From assembly GCA_913046155.1 (NCBI GenBank), contig CAJWRY010000001.1, positions 30,236 to 94,235 on the forward strand: a stretch of 64,000 bases of DNA, in the 5' to 3' direction. The stretch comes from an uncultured Candidatus Nemicrothrix sp. (lineage in GTDB: Bacteria > Actinomycetota > Acidimicrobiia > Acidimicrobiales > UBA8592). How positions within the stretch are numbered: the first letter of the stretch is position 1; every line of letters starts with the position of its first letter. The position numbers and the translations under genes are program-made. The notes under the pieces are model-generated. The model was not told where the DNA came from. It saw nothing but the letters and a program-made list of their open reading frames with translations, and did not search any database. This document shows positions 44,926-53,633 of the stretch, in pieces.

Positions 44926-45848
44926 AATAATTTTGCTTGGACGCTTATTTCATCTCCGGTTATTTTCCCAGTTTCAACGCTGATTCCTAAGAGTTCATCT
45001 AAATCTGCGAGTAGTGTCATTCCCGAACTGTGGTTGAGCGCAGCTATCCTCCCGACAACACTTCTCACTTTCATATCATGACTGCCAGTTGAGAGACTGA
45101 TTGGGTATTTTTGAATCTTTTCCCAACATGTTTCTGTACTGTATTCGTTGTCCCATGTTGTAGCTATTTCGGTAATCTCAGTTATTCCTGAGGTCAGGAT
45201 ACAGTCTTTTACTTTTCCTAAAAGTATTTTGAGTTCTTTTTGTAGGGAGTCTCGCACTAAAGGGTTCAGTAATCCATCTATCTTTTTTCGTATTGAGATT
45301 GCTTGCCCTATACCCAATTCCTCGGTAATTAGGTCTTCTAGCAACCGTACTGTGATCCCATCAGGTGTTTCCACGACTAAGACTGCGTGAATGGCGCCTT
45401 GTTCAAGAAGGCGTGTGTGGATTCTAGTTGACGCACTTGTACCAACTTTTGTTGATCCGTCAAAGAAACCGGCAATGTAAAGAATATTTTCCTTTTGCAT
45501 CCGCTTAAGGATTTTTTGTGAAATTGAGCTTCGGTCTTTTGTATGCACGTTATGGAATTGTGCTGCGAAAATATTATCTTCTCGAATGCAGCTGCCACAT
45601 TTCTTTCCGCTTTTGACTAGTTTCTCACACCTATTTTGTTTCTCGTCCTCGAATAGATCACCGTAATTGACACACATTCTCTCCAGTGGTGTAGGTACCT
45701 GATATGAAAAGTCATACCCTATCAAACTCTGAGTGGTGACCGTCTCTGCATCGTGGTCGTAAATTTGGATATGTGGTTGATTGTTTCTCCACAATACTTT
45801 CAGGTAAGTAATTTTTCTGTAGGAACTATCGTTGACTATTTTTTTCAT
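44922..45848 (-). CDS. DUF2797 family protein (GIY-YIG-like core)
   Basis: A 308-residue protein with the DUF2797 arrangement: a cysteine-containing segment (residues about 58-88, including K-C-G-S-C) that may bind zinc, then Y-I-A-G-F-F-D-G-S-T-K-V-G-T and R-L-L-E-Q-G-A, reminiscent of a GIY-YIG fold. The biochemical role of the family is unknown; nucleic-acid binding is likely. It is divergent from thrH across about 56 bases. Confidence 0.85.
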   Translation of the reverse strand: MKKIVNDSSYRKITYLKVLWRNNQPHIQIYDHDAETVTTQSLIGYDFSYQVPTPLERMCVNYGDLFEDEKQNRCEKLVKSGKKCGSCIREDNIFAAQFHNVHTKDRSSISQKILKRMQKENILYIAGFFDGSTKVGTSASTRIHTRLLEQGAIHAVLVVETPDGITVRLLEDLITEELGIGQAISIRKKIDGLLNPLVRDSLQKELKILLGKVKDCILTSGITEITEIATTWDNEYSTETCWEKIQKYPISLSTGSHDMKVRSVVGRIAALNHSSGMTLLADLDELLGISVETGKITGDEISVQAKLF

Positions 45849-45904
45849 TCTAAATATTTTAATCGGTGTACGTTAAGAGTGTTCTAAAGCTATCGTTCGT
45901 ATTT

Positions 45905-46537
45905 ATGGATACTTCTCCCCCATCTCAATTTATTGTCACTTTGGATGTTGAAGGTGTTTTGACACCAGAGATATGGATAGCTGTCGCTGACCATTTTGGT
46001 ATTGATGAACTGAAGAGGACTACAAAAGACGAACCTCATTATCAGTTACTCATGGAACAGCGAATTAGGTTGGTAAATGAGCACGATATCAGTTTGGCGG
46101 ATATCCAGTCTATTATTTCATCGTTATCTCCCCTTGAGGGTGCTTTGGCTTTTCTAAATGAGCTACGTTCAACTGTTCCAGTAGTCTTGCTTTCTGATAC
46201 TTTTGAGGAATTTATTGGCCCATTGATGCTTCAATTACAGAAGCCTTTAGTTTTATGCCATAGGCTTTTGATTGATGACGATGGACATATCTCAAGCTTT
46301 GCGGAGCGAATTCCAGACCAGAAGTTTGAAGCCGTTCGTGCTTTACAGAGGTTAAATTATCAAGTGATCGCAGCCGGTGATTCCTACAACGATTTATCAA
46401 TGATTGATCAGGCTGACGCAGGGTTTTTATTTAGAGCCCCGAACCATGTTCGCACAGAGCGTTCCGACCTTGCGTGCTTTGATGATTACAGCGATTTGCT
46501 CTCATCCATCAAGAACATTATCGAAAGCGGTTGCTAG
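45905..46537 (+). CDS. thrH: Phosphoserine phosphatase / homoserine phosphotransferase, ThrH-like HAD enzyme
   Basis: A 210-residue HAD-superfamily enzyme from the ATG at 45905. The HAD motif D14-V-E-G-V-L (first Asp is the nucleophile), followed by T-P-E-I-W, S-D-T-F-E-E-F and the late G-D-S-Y-N-D, matches ThrH of Pseudomonas along its whole length. ThrH dephosphorylates phosphoserine and transfers the phosphate to homoserine. It is divergent from the DUF2797 gene and convergent with a P450, overlapping it by 4 bases at the stops. Confidence 0.9.
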   Translation: MDTSPPSQFIVTLDVEGVLTPEIWIAVADHFGIDELKRTTKDEPHYQLLMEQRIRLVNEHDISLADIQSIISSLSPLEGALAFLNELRSTVPVVLLSDTFEEFIGPLMLQLQKPLVLCHRLLIDDDGHISSFAERIPDQKFEAVRALQRLNYQVIAAGDSYNDLSMIDQADAGFLFRAPNHVRTERSDLACFDDYSDLLSSIKNIIESGC

Positions 46538-47739
46538 TCCCATCTAACAGGCAATTTTGAGAACCCTTTGAGAACGCCTGCTGAAGTTTGTGTGGGAGGT
46601 CCATTAGCACGTATTTTCGGCAATCTTCTGGTTATCGCTGCTAGAGCAACCTTCCCTTCAAGGCGACTTAACGGAGCTCCAAGGCAATAATGCGATCCGA
46701 CTCCAAATGAAGTGTGGTTACGAAGAGCTATAGGGTCTCTATTTATATCAAATACATCCGGATTCTTCCAGAGGTTCGGATCTCTATTTGCAGAACCGAA
46801 CATCATACAAACCTTAGAATCAACAGGTACTGTAACTCCGTGAAAAGTAACTTCTTCTGTATTTGTTCTGAATAAGCCGTGTACTGGAGCATCAAATCGG
46901 AGACTTTCTTCAATTGCATTTGGAATTCGGTCAGGTTCTGATTTGAGGACTTCAAATTGCTCTGGGTATTCCATGAGTCGATGCAGAACGTTCCCTATCA
47001 TGAGGGTTGTTGTTTCTGAACCGGCTACTAGAAGAAATTGGCAGAATCCAAGTATTTTCTTTGTTGAGAGGTTCTTGCCGTCATTAGTTACCGTAAGTAG
47101 TCGAGTTAATAAGTCTTCAGGGACGTCCTGCCCGGTAATCAGACGATCTTTTCTTTCTGCAATATGGTTGCCGAAATATTCGAAGAAGTCCTGATAGGCC
47201 GATTTTACTTCAGTGGACGCTTCTCGTCCTCCTGAGTATGCGACTGCCTCTGCCATTCGAAGTACCCAGCTTCGGAAAAGGCCGATGTCTTTTGTGGGAG
47301 TACCGAGCAACCAACACATAACAGTAAGAGGAATCGGAGCTGCGAACTCTTCAATGATGTTTCCCGACATGTTCTCCTCAAATTGATCGATGAGTTCGTC
47401 GGCTAAATCAACAATTTCTCTTTCCATCTTTTCAATAGTTGAGGCCTTAAATATTCTTGAGATCGCGATTCGTTCTTGTGTATGTTCTGGAGGGTCGCTT
47501 GAAACAAGCACTCCGGTTCCTGGCTCCGAATACGCTAATCCTGGGCCAAATTTAGAAGACCATATTTTCTCATCTCGTAATGCTGCTGTTACGTCCTCTC
47601 CTCTTGTTAGCGTGTAATGGGCAGAAGGTTCGCTTGTGTGATGAACCGGACATTTATCTCTCAGTAAACTCATTACAGTTGTTGGATTATCTTGAAAATG
47701 CTGGTCAGCAAAACTGAATGTAATATCTTCTGAATTCAT
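46534..47739 (-). CDS. Cytochrome P450
   Basis: A 401-residue P450 of the standard bacterial class: I-helix A-G-S-E-T-T, E-S-L-R helix K, and heme loop F-G-V-G-S-H-Y-C with the ligand at about C352. It starts 6 bases after the reductase gene ends and ends convergent with thrH. The Old-Yellow-Enzyme-type gene and the acyl-CoA dehydrogenase upstream on the same strand suggest a small catabolic unit. Confidence 0.94.
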   Translation of the reverse strand: MNSEDITFSFADQHFQDNPTTVMSLLRDKCPVHHTSEPSAHYTLTRGEDVTAALRDEKIWSSKFGPGLAYSEPGTGVLVSSDPPEHTQERIAISRIFKASTIEKMEREIVDLADELIDQFEENMSGNIIEEFAAPIPLTVMCWLLGTPTKDIGLFRSWVLRMAEAVAYSGGREASTEVKSAYQDFFEYFGNHIAERKDRLITGQDVPEDLLTRLLTVTNDGKNLSTKKILGFCQFLLVAGSETTTLMIGNVLHRLMEYPEQFEVLKSEPDRIPNAIEESLRFDAPVHGLFRTNTEEVTFHGVTVPVDSKVCMMFGSANRDPNLWKNPDVFDINRDPIALRNHTSFGVGSHYCLGAPLSRLEGKVALAAITRRLPKIRANGPPTQTSAGVLKGFSKLPVRWD

Positions 47740-47745
47740 TTATTC

Positions 47746-49713
47746 CTAGAGTGACCGTATAAGGTTTGCTGCTTGATGGATTGCTGCTTGGATTCCATTT
47801 GTTCCTGATGCATCACCGATTGTGTGAATTGCCTGGTTTGATTGAAGAGATTGGTTTGTTAGGTAGTCTCCTAATTCTCTGTTGGGGTGATTATAGGTAA
47901 CTAAAGCTACTGTGTTGGCTTGAAGCCTTCGTTTGCGTTCTGTGAATGGGACTCCAATCATAACTTCATCTTGAGTTATAGCTTGGATGTAGTGTCCTCC
48001 TATGAAGTCAAAATTTTGGGACATGAGCCGTTCTTTCGCTGCTTCAACGGTTGCAGGAGGGTACGGAAGTGAAGCACCGAGGCTCTCATATCTGCTGACG
48101 AGAGTTACTTGCATTCCGCGCTCAAGAAGAGCGTCTGCTACTGAAATTGCCTCAAATGTTCCAGTGTCATCAAAGATAACTGCGGGCCCTTCTGTATTTA
48201 CTCTTCCGCCGAATCCCAGAACATCCCAACTGCTGTAAACATGATTCAAATCAAATCCTTTTAAGGGAGCAATAGGTGTTGTTAACTGGAATCCATCTTT
48301 TCGAGGAGTAGAGCCGGTGGCTAGAATAACCCGATCTGGAGATATCTCGGCGACCAAATCGGGATCAACTAGCGAATTTAATGTGACGTTCACTTTGAGT
48401 CGTTCCATTTCTGTTTCTAGCCATTTTGTGATTGCTCCAAGGTCAGACCGATGTGGCGCAGTGGCAGCAATTGTTACTTGCCCTCCTAGTCGTTTGGTTG
48501 CTTCGTGAAGGTGCACGTCGTGACCTAGTATTGCTGCTGTTCGGGCTGCTTCAAGTCCGGCAGGGCCGCCTCCGACAATGAGGATCTTCTCTATTGATTT
48601 TGGTTTTTCGGTTGGTTCGAATGTGACTTCTGTTTCATTTGCGGCAGCGATATTAACGACACATCCGAGTTTGCCTGTTGACATGATTTGCCCGACACAG
48701 CCAAAGTTTGATCCGATGCAGGGACGGATTAGGTCGGGGTTACCTTGTTTCGCCTTATTGACTAGTCCGGGGTCTGCGATGAGAGCACGAACCATAGAAA
48801 CCATATCGGCCTGCCCTTCATTTATAATTGTGTCTGCTTGATCTAGTGTCATTATTCGCCCTACGACGATTGTTGGCTTCGTTAGTTGTCTTATTATCGG
48901 CTCGTTGGCAGGCATTTCGTGGCCGAGTGGGTCATCCATCGGAGAGAGCAGTTTATGGAATCGCCAATATGAACCCATGTGAAGTGAAATATAATCGACG
49001 TAGGGTTCAACTATTTTTGCTATTTCTGCATTGTCTTCAGCTGTCAGTCCTCCCGGAATATATTCTTCGTTGGGCAGCCTTATCCCTACGCAGATATCGT
49101 TGCCAACCTCTTCTCGAATGGCGTGGATAATCTCCATAAGGAATCGCATGCGGTTCTCTAGAGAACCTCCGTATTGGTCTGTGCGTATGTTATTAGCCGG
49201 CGATAGGAACTGTTCGATGAGGTATCCACTGGAGGCATGAATATCAACTCCATCTAAGCCCCCGTCTCTGCATCTACGGGCAGCAGCGGCGAATGAATGA
49301 ACCATCTCTTCGATCATTGACCTAGTCATCTCTATCGGAATTCCCCCAGCGATAGGATTTGGGATGGGACTGGAAGATATCTGAGTTGTTCCTTTTCCTG
49401 GTGCTCGAGCAGATCCTGGATGGTATATTTGCTGAAGCATTTTCATACCGTGTGGTTTAAGGGCAGTGCTTAGCTCTTTGTAGAAATCGATAACTGCATC
49501 GTCATGTAGCGGGATAATGCTTCTCATAGCAGGTGAAGAAAGATGGACACTTGTTGCTTCAAGTGTGCTCATTCCTACTCCACCGACTGCACGTGCTTCA
49601 TGGTATGCAATCAGTCGCTTGAGTGGTAACGCTGTTGAATGAGCAGAACGAACGATTCTATTTGGAATAGTAAGTGGACCAACGTTGATTGGTTGGAATA
49701 ACTGCTCGTACAT
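47746..49713 (-). CDS. Old-Yellow-Enzyme-type FMN/FAD/Fe-S reductase (2,4-dienoyl-CoA reductase-like)
   Basis: A 655-residue enzyme with an N-terminal FMN barrel (M-Y-E-Q-L-F-Q-P), an Fe-S segment and a C-terminal FAD/NAD(P) domain with G-G-G-P-A-G-L-E. The ATG at 49713 is chosen because GGAGGGG lies just before it and the family starts here. The Fe-S motif is C332-x2-S335-x3-C339-x11-C351, so one of four cysteine ligands is serine (codon TCA), while spacing exactly matches E. coli 2,4-dienoyl-CoA reductase. It may reduce enoyl or dienoyl compounds. Confidence 0.88.
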   Translation of the reverse strand: MYEQLFQPINVGPLTIPNRIVRSAHSTALPLKRLIAYHEARAVGGVGMSTLEATSVHLSSPAMRSIIPLHDDAVIDFYKELSTALKPHGMKMLQQIYHPGSARAPGKGTTQISSSPIPNPIAGGIPIEMTRSMIEEMVHSFAAAARRCRDGGLDGVDIHASSGYLIEQFLSPANNIRTDQYGGSLENRMRFLMEIIHAIREEVGNDICVGIRLPNEEYIPGGLTAEDNAEIAKIVEPYVDYISLHMGSYWRFHKLLSPMDDPLGHEMPANEPIIRQLTKPTIVVGRIMTLDQADTIINEGQADMVSMVRALIADPGLVNKAKQGNPDLIRPCIGSNFGCVGQIMSTGKLGCVVNIAAANETEVTFEPTEKPKSIEKILIVGGGPAGLEAARTAAILGHDVHLHEATKRLGGQVTIAATAPHRSDLGAITKWLETEMERLKVNVTLNSLVDPDLVAEISPDRVILATGSTPRKDGFQLTTPIAPLKGFDLNHVYSSWDVLGFGGRVNTEGPAVIFDDTGTFEAISVADALLERGMQVTLVSRYESLGASLPYPPATVEAAKERLMSQNFDFIGGHYIQAITQDEVMIGVPFTERKRRLQANTVALVTYNHPNRELGDYLTNQSLQSNQAIHTIGDASGTNGIQAAIHQAANLIRSL

Positions 49714-49747
49714 GGCTTCCCCTCCAGCTAAGCACTGATAATAGTTT

Positions 49748-50869
49748 CTACCCTCGTGGCTCCCTGTCAAGTCCAAGCACTCGTTCGCCGAGAATGTTGC
49801 GCATGACGTTCGATGTCCCACCCATAATTGTGTAGGCGGGAGCGTAAGATAGGCCCTTGGTTAATTGACTATCAAGAAGGGCTTTAGGTCCAAGTACCCG
49901 GCTTACAAATTGGGCAACGTTCCATTCATGTTCGGTGCAGAAGCATTTCGTTGCTGCGCTGAAACCTGATGGGGCTTGTTGAAGAGTTTCACGGTATACG
50001 AGGAGTCTTCCTATGTGGTAGCCAGCTTCAAGTTTACTAATCTCTTGCCGATTTAAAGGATCTGATAGATTCGCACACTTTTTTGCTTCATCGTAAAGAG
50101 CTTTGTTGGATACGAGCCTGTCTATGCCACCTCGCTCGTGTTCAAGCTGCTTCATCGTTTGTTTGAATGCTGCCCCTTCTTGCCCTACCAGATTCTCTAC
50201 AGGCACTTCTACATCATTGAAATAGACTTCACAAAAGTGCCTGTTCAGTGTCATATCCGTGATGGGCCTCACCTCTATTCCTGGCAGATCCATGGGAACG
50301 ATTATTTCTGAGATTCCTCGGTGCGGCGGGCCTTCAGCGTTTGTCCGACAGATTAGGTAACAATAATCAGCTACGTCGCCAAAACTCGTCCAGATCTTTT
50401 GCCCATTTATTCGGAAGACATTGCCATCATGTTCTGCTGATGTCGACAACGAGGCTAGATCGGATCCACTATCTGGTTCGCTCATGCCTATGCACCATGT
50501 TGTTTCTCCAGTGAGCATATGTGGAAGGTATTCTGCTTTTTGATCGTCGGTGCCATAGCTAATAACTGTGGGACCCATTTGACGATCTGCGAACCACATT
50601 GCAGCTATGGGGGCCCCAGCAGCGATCATTTCCTCCGCTACAATGACGCGTTCAATCGCTGGACGTTCTTGCCCTCCGTGTTCTTTAGGCCATCCCATTC
50701 CGATCCAACCGTTTTCAGCCATAGTCTGCGCAAACTCTTTTGAAAATCCGTTGATCCAACTATCGTTAAATCGGCCGTGTTTTTCTACTCCTTTGCGTGC
50801 TACTTCACGGGCCTGCTCACGTAATTCTTGCTGTTCATTTGTGAACGTGAATTCAAGTGTGCTTGTCAT
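49748..50869 (-). CDS. Acyl-CoA dehydrogenase (FadE-type)
   Basis: A 373-residue acyl-CoA dehydrogenase with M-S-E-P-D-S-G-S-D-L, G-Q-K-I-W-T-S and G-G-T-S-N-V-M-R-N-I-L-G-E. The residue before G-T-S is glycine rather than the usual catalytic glutamate, as in FadE and steroid-type heterotetramer subunits, so it may need a partner subunit or a different base. It is upstream of the reductase and P450 on the same strand, and follows the peroxiredoxin gene. Confidence 0.9.
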   Translation of the reverse strand: MTSTLEFTFTNEQQELREQAREVARKGVEKHGRFNDSWINGFSKEFAQTMAENGWIGMGWPKEHGGQERPAIERVIVAEEMIAAGAPIAAMWFADRQMGPTVISYGTDDQKAEYLPHMLTGETTWCIGMSEPDSGSDLASLSTSAEHDGNVFRINGQKIWTSFGDVADYCYLICRTNAEGPPHRGISEIIVPMDLPGIEVRPITDMTLNRHFCEVYFNDVEVPVENLVGQEGAAFKQTMKQLEHERGGIDRLVSNKALYDEAKKCANLSDPLNRQEISKLEAGYHIGRLLVYRETLQQAPSGFSAATKCFCTEHEWNVAQFVSRVLGPKALLDSQLTKGLSYAPAYTIMGGTSNVMRNILGERVLGLDREPRG

Positions 50870-50883
50870 CTGGTTAAGTCTTG

Positions 50884-51366
50884 TTAACGTAGTTCGTTGA
50901 CTTTGGTGAGGATTTCTTGAGCGTGTTCTTTTGTCTTTGGTTTTGTAAACACGTGTACGATCTTTCCTTTCGGGTCGATGAGGAAAGTTGTTCGGTGAAG
51001 CCCCATATACGTTTTCCCATAGTTTTTCTTTTCTCCCCAGACGCCGTACTTACCTATAATTTTGTGATCGGTGTCGGCTATTAGAGGGAAGGATAGGTTG
51101 TATTTTGTTGCGAATTTTTCATGACTCGTATTAGCGTCTGGGGAAATTCCTATGACCTGAATATCGTGTTTTTTGAGGTTGCCTAGATTATCTTGAAGGT
51201 TGCAGGCTTGATTTGTGCAACCTGGCGTGTTGTCCTTTGGGTAAAAGTAGACTGCTGTGTATTCTCCAAGAAAGTCTGACAGTTTAATTTTATCGCCGGT
51301 GAAAGTGACGGATTGAAAGGCGGGTGCTTTCTTTCCGACAGGTAAAGGTTGTGCTTGTGTATTCAT
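50884..51366 (-). CDS. bcp: Peroxiredoxin, BCP/PrxQ type
   Basis: A 160-residue thiol peroxidase of the bacterioferritin-comigratory (PrxQ) class. The active site T-P-G-C50-T-N-Q-A-C55 gives the peroxidatic and resolving cysteines five residues apart, as in atypical two-Cys PrxQ. It has normal cysteine codons (no Sec). It detoxifies hydroperoxides in the cytoplasm using thioredoxin. It precedes the acyl-CoA dehydrogenase and follows the tetR-type gene on the same strand. Confidence 0.95.
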   Translation of the reverse strand: MNTQAQPLPVGKKAPAFQSVTFTGDKIKLSDFLGEYTAVYFYPKDNTPGCTNQACNLQDNLGNLKKHDIQVIGISPDANTSHEKFATKYNLSFPLIADTDHKIIGKYGVWGEKKNYGKTYMGLHRTTFLIDPKGKIVHVFTKPKTKEHAQEILTKVNELR

Positions 51367-51407
51367 AAATTCCTTTGGTTAATACCCACTCTAGCACTTC
51401 GCCTTTT

Positions 51408-51998
51408 TTAGCTAGAAATCATCTGACTAGTCGCAAGTTTTTCGCCCATATCAGCTACAAGTACATTAATTATGTAGTCCATGCTGTCTTTGGTTGAGAT
51501 GGGAAGTGTTAGTTGCCCGTTCTGATGCAGTGCTGAATACCCCGAAATAGCCGAGAGCACAAGTCTGCCCCAATGGATAATCACCAACTCATCAATGCCA
51601 GCATCATGAAGTATCTTGTGCATCGGGTAATTAACGTCTTCGATGGCTTCTAGAATTTGAGCGTCGGTACCTGGTGGATAAATTGACGCCGAAAATTCAG
51701 CTGGGTGCGTGAGAGCGAAGTCGAATTGTGCATGAAGAACTGATCGCACAGCATCAATACCGGCGACACCCATAGCTGCTTGGCTTAAGCGCTGGGCAAG
51801 TTTTTGTAAGCTTCGTAACGCAATCTCTCGCTCAAGTCCTTTTGCGCCGTCCACATGAGCGTAGAGTGATTGCACTCGAATGCCTAAACGTGCGGCAACA
51901 GCTGTCATTGTCACTGCTTGCACATTCTGCGTCTCTCCGAGTAATTCATAGGCGGTGTCTATAACATCAGTTTTTGAAATTCCGATACGGGCAGCCAT
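51408..51998 (-). CDS. TetR-family transcriptional regulator
   Basis: A 196-residue TetR-type repressor from the ATG at 51998, which has AGAGGAA just upstream (the frame extends further). The N-terminal 50 residues form the helix-turn-helix DNA-binding domain (V-T-M-T-A-V-A-A-R-L-G-I-R-V-Q-S-L-Y). The C-terminus is a variable ligand/dimerisation domain. It is divergent from the UGSC selenoprotein operon with 53 bases between starts, and a perfect palindrome there is its likely operator. The inducing ligand is unknown. Confidence 0.9.
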   Translation of the reverse strand: MAARIGISKTDVIDTAYELLGETQNVQAVTMTAVAARLGIRVQSLYAHVDGAKGLEREIALRSLQKLAQRLSQAAMGVAGIDAVRSVLHAQFDFALTHPAEFSASIYPPGTDAQILEAIEDVNYPMHKILHDAGIDELVIIHWGRLVLSAISGYSALHQNGQLTLPISTKDSMDYIINVLVADMGEKLATSQMISS

Positions 51999-52045
51999 TT
52001 TTCCTCTATTCAGGTTGCTATTCGTGTCTAAATATATCAGACTTA

Positions 52046-52064
52046 TATCTAATGTCATTAGATA
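52046..52064. promoter_or_regulatory. Perfect 19-bp palindrome, likely TetR-type operator
   Basis: TATCTAATG-T-CATTAGATA: 9-bp perfect arms about a single central base, covering the ATG (52052) of the UGSC-partner gene and only 48 bases from the tetR-type start. Position and size suit a TetR dimer that blocks transcription or translation initiation of the operon and its own gene. Confidence 0.75.
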
Positions 52065-53098
52065 CGCCTCAAATCTTTAAAATACCTGATAGTTCCGAAA
52101 GAGAACTGCAAGACCTATTCCTTGAAAAGGGTTGGGGTGATGGACTTCCGATGGTCGCCCCTACACGTGATCGCGTTGAAGAAATGCTAAGTGCATCAAA
52201 AGATCTTGATCCGGATGAAGTCATTGCGTCACTTCCGCCTCGTGACGGCATAGCAACCAGACGAATCATTGCAGTAAATGCTGTTATGGCTGGCTGCAAG
52301 CCCGAGCACTTCCCTGTCCTTGTTTCAGCTATTCGTGCACTGAGTGCGCCAGAGATTAACCTGCGGGGCGTGAACGCAACCACGCATTGCGTTGCGCCAT
52401 TACTCATTGTGCATGGCAAAGCCGCTAGGGATGGGGATTACAATAGCGGTCTGGGGGCGTTCGGACCAGGAAATCTCGCCAACGCAACCACTGGTAGAGC
52501 CGTACGCTTAATTCTCCATCATGTCGCAGGAGCCACACCAGGTACCGGCGATGCCTCCACACAGGGAAGCCCAGCTAAATATTCCTATTGCGTAGCCGAA
52601 AATCTTGATTCATCTCCATGGGGTGGTTATGCAAGAAGTGTCGGCATTAACGATGAATCTGCTGTGACGATCCATTGTGGAGAGGCTCCGCACAATGTGC
52701 ATGATATGGAATCATCAGAGCCCTCAGCCATCCTTGACAAAGTGGCGTCAACGATGACGTCATGGGGGCAAAATAACGCACCGATAAGCCAAGGCGAATA
52801 CTTTATCGCTCTCTGCCCAGAACACGCCTCAACATGCTCTTCACATGGATGGAGCAGATCCGATATAGCGTCTTACTTATTCAACAAAGCTACGGTGAAC
52901 GTCGGAGAAGCTCGAAAAGCGTTTGAATTACGAGCATGGGCGCCATGGCAACATGCACTTGAAGATACCGACACCATTTCAATGACGGAGAAACCAGAGA
53001 ATATCAAAATCTTTGTAACCGGTGGGGCTGGCAAACACAGTTGCATTATCCCTAGCTGGGGCATGACCAAAAGTGTGACCGTCCCGATATTACCCTGA
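52052..53098 (+). CDS. Conserved unknown protein, partner of the UGSC selenoprotein
   Basis: A 348-residue cytoplasmic protein opening the UGSC operon, from the ATG at 52052. I recognise the family only as one that accompanies UGSC-type (seleno)proteins. Patterns are G-W-G-D-G-L-P near 24-30, N-A-V-M-A-G-C-K-P-E-H-F-P near residue 80, G-P-G-N-L-A-N-A-T-T-G-R near 145, and G-G-A-G-K-H-S-C near the C-terminus. There is no signal peptide. The two cysteine contexts (A-G-C-K and H-S-C) could take part in redox or acyl chemistry with the selenoprotein. Function unknown. Confidence 0.8.
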   Translation: MSLDTPQIFKIPDSSERELQDLFLEKGWGDGLPMVAPTRDRVEEMLSASKDLDPDEVIASLPPRDGIATRRIIAVNAVMAGCKPEHFPVLVSAIRALSAPEINLRGVNATTHCVAPLLIVHGKAARDGDYNSGLGAFGPGNLANATTGRAVRLILHHVAGATPGTGDASTQGSPAKYSYCVAENLDSSPWGGYARSVGINDESAVTIHCGEAPHNVHDMESSEPSAILDKVASTMTSWGQNNAPISQGEYFIALCPEHASTCSSHGWSRSDIASYLFNKATVNVGEARKAFELRAWAPWQHALEDTDTISMTEKPENIKIFVTGGAGKHSCIIPSWGMTKSVTVPILP

Positions 53099-53108
53099 AG
53101 GAGAAATG

Positions 53109-53633
53109 ATGGAAATTTATGCACCTACTGGAAACACAGGAGAGCCACAAAGATCTCTCGCTGCCCCTATCCCAGTATTGAATGGGTTGTCGCTGGGAAT
53201 TCTTGATAACACGAAACCCAACGCAAGAGTCCTACTTGATCGGCTTGCTGAACGACTCACGGAACGCGTTGGTCTCACATTAGCGAAAGCAGAAGTCAAA
53301 AACGCCGCTCTAGCTGCCCCTGATCAGGTTCTGGAGTCCCTCTCAAAGGAGGTGCAAGTTGTCTTGACGGCTTCAGCCGATTGAGGGAGTTGTACCTCAT
53401 GGAGTGTCCATGATGCTGTTCAACTTGAGAAATCAGGAATACCCACAGTGGTAATTACAACTGAGAGTTTCAGGAAGCTTACCGAACAGGTTGCGGCATC
53501 ATTGGGTCATGCCGATCTTCGAATCCTTTCGGTTGGTCACCCGTTGGGTGGCACGAGTGAAGAAATTGTGCGTCAATGGGCAGATGACGCTGTTGAAGAA
53601 ACCATTAATCTGCTGACTGGAGAACGAATATGA
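53109..53633 (+). CDS. UGSC-family selenoprotein (in-frame TGA)
   Basis: One continuous frame of 175 codons with a single internal TGA at 53382-53384, normally called as two unrelated small ORFs. Read as Sec it gives a 174-residue protein with Sec92-G-S-C95, the UGSC motif that names the UGSC family of (seleno)proteins related to the glycine-reductase selenoprotein B. The family pattern L-G-I-L-D-N-T-K-P-N-A lies upstream and T-S-W-S-V-H-D-A-V directly after. The ATG at 53109 has AAGGAG 5 bases before. A perfect 7-bp hairpin follows the TGA. Its stop overlaps the SDR start in ATGA. The reaction is not known. Confidence 0.92.
53397..53413 (+). promoter_or_regulatory. Candidate bacterial SECIS hairpin of the UGSC gene
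   Basis: TCATGGA (53397-53403) pairs perfectly with TCCATGA (53407-53413) around a GTG loop (53404-53406). The apical loop is 19 nt past the TGA and starts with G, which fits the SelB-binding SECIS rules (16-37 nt, G in the first two loop positions). Confidence 0.85.

Noticed and set aside
48709..48711. Ser335 codon of the OYE-type reductase as a fourth Sec site
   Set aside because: The codon is TCA (serine), not TGA, so no recoding is involved.
53106..53633. UGSC gene as two separate small ORFs or a frameshifted pseudogene
   Set aside because: The two pieces are in one frame, the junction encodes exactly the UGSC motif, both flanks match the family, and a perfect SECIS-type hairpin follows.
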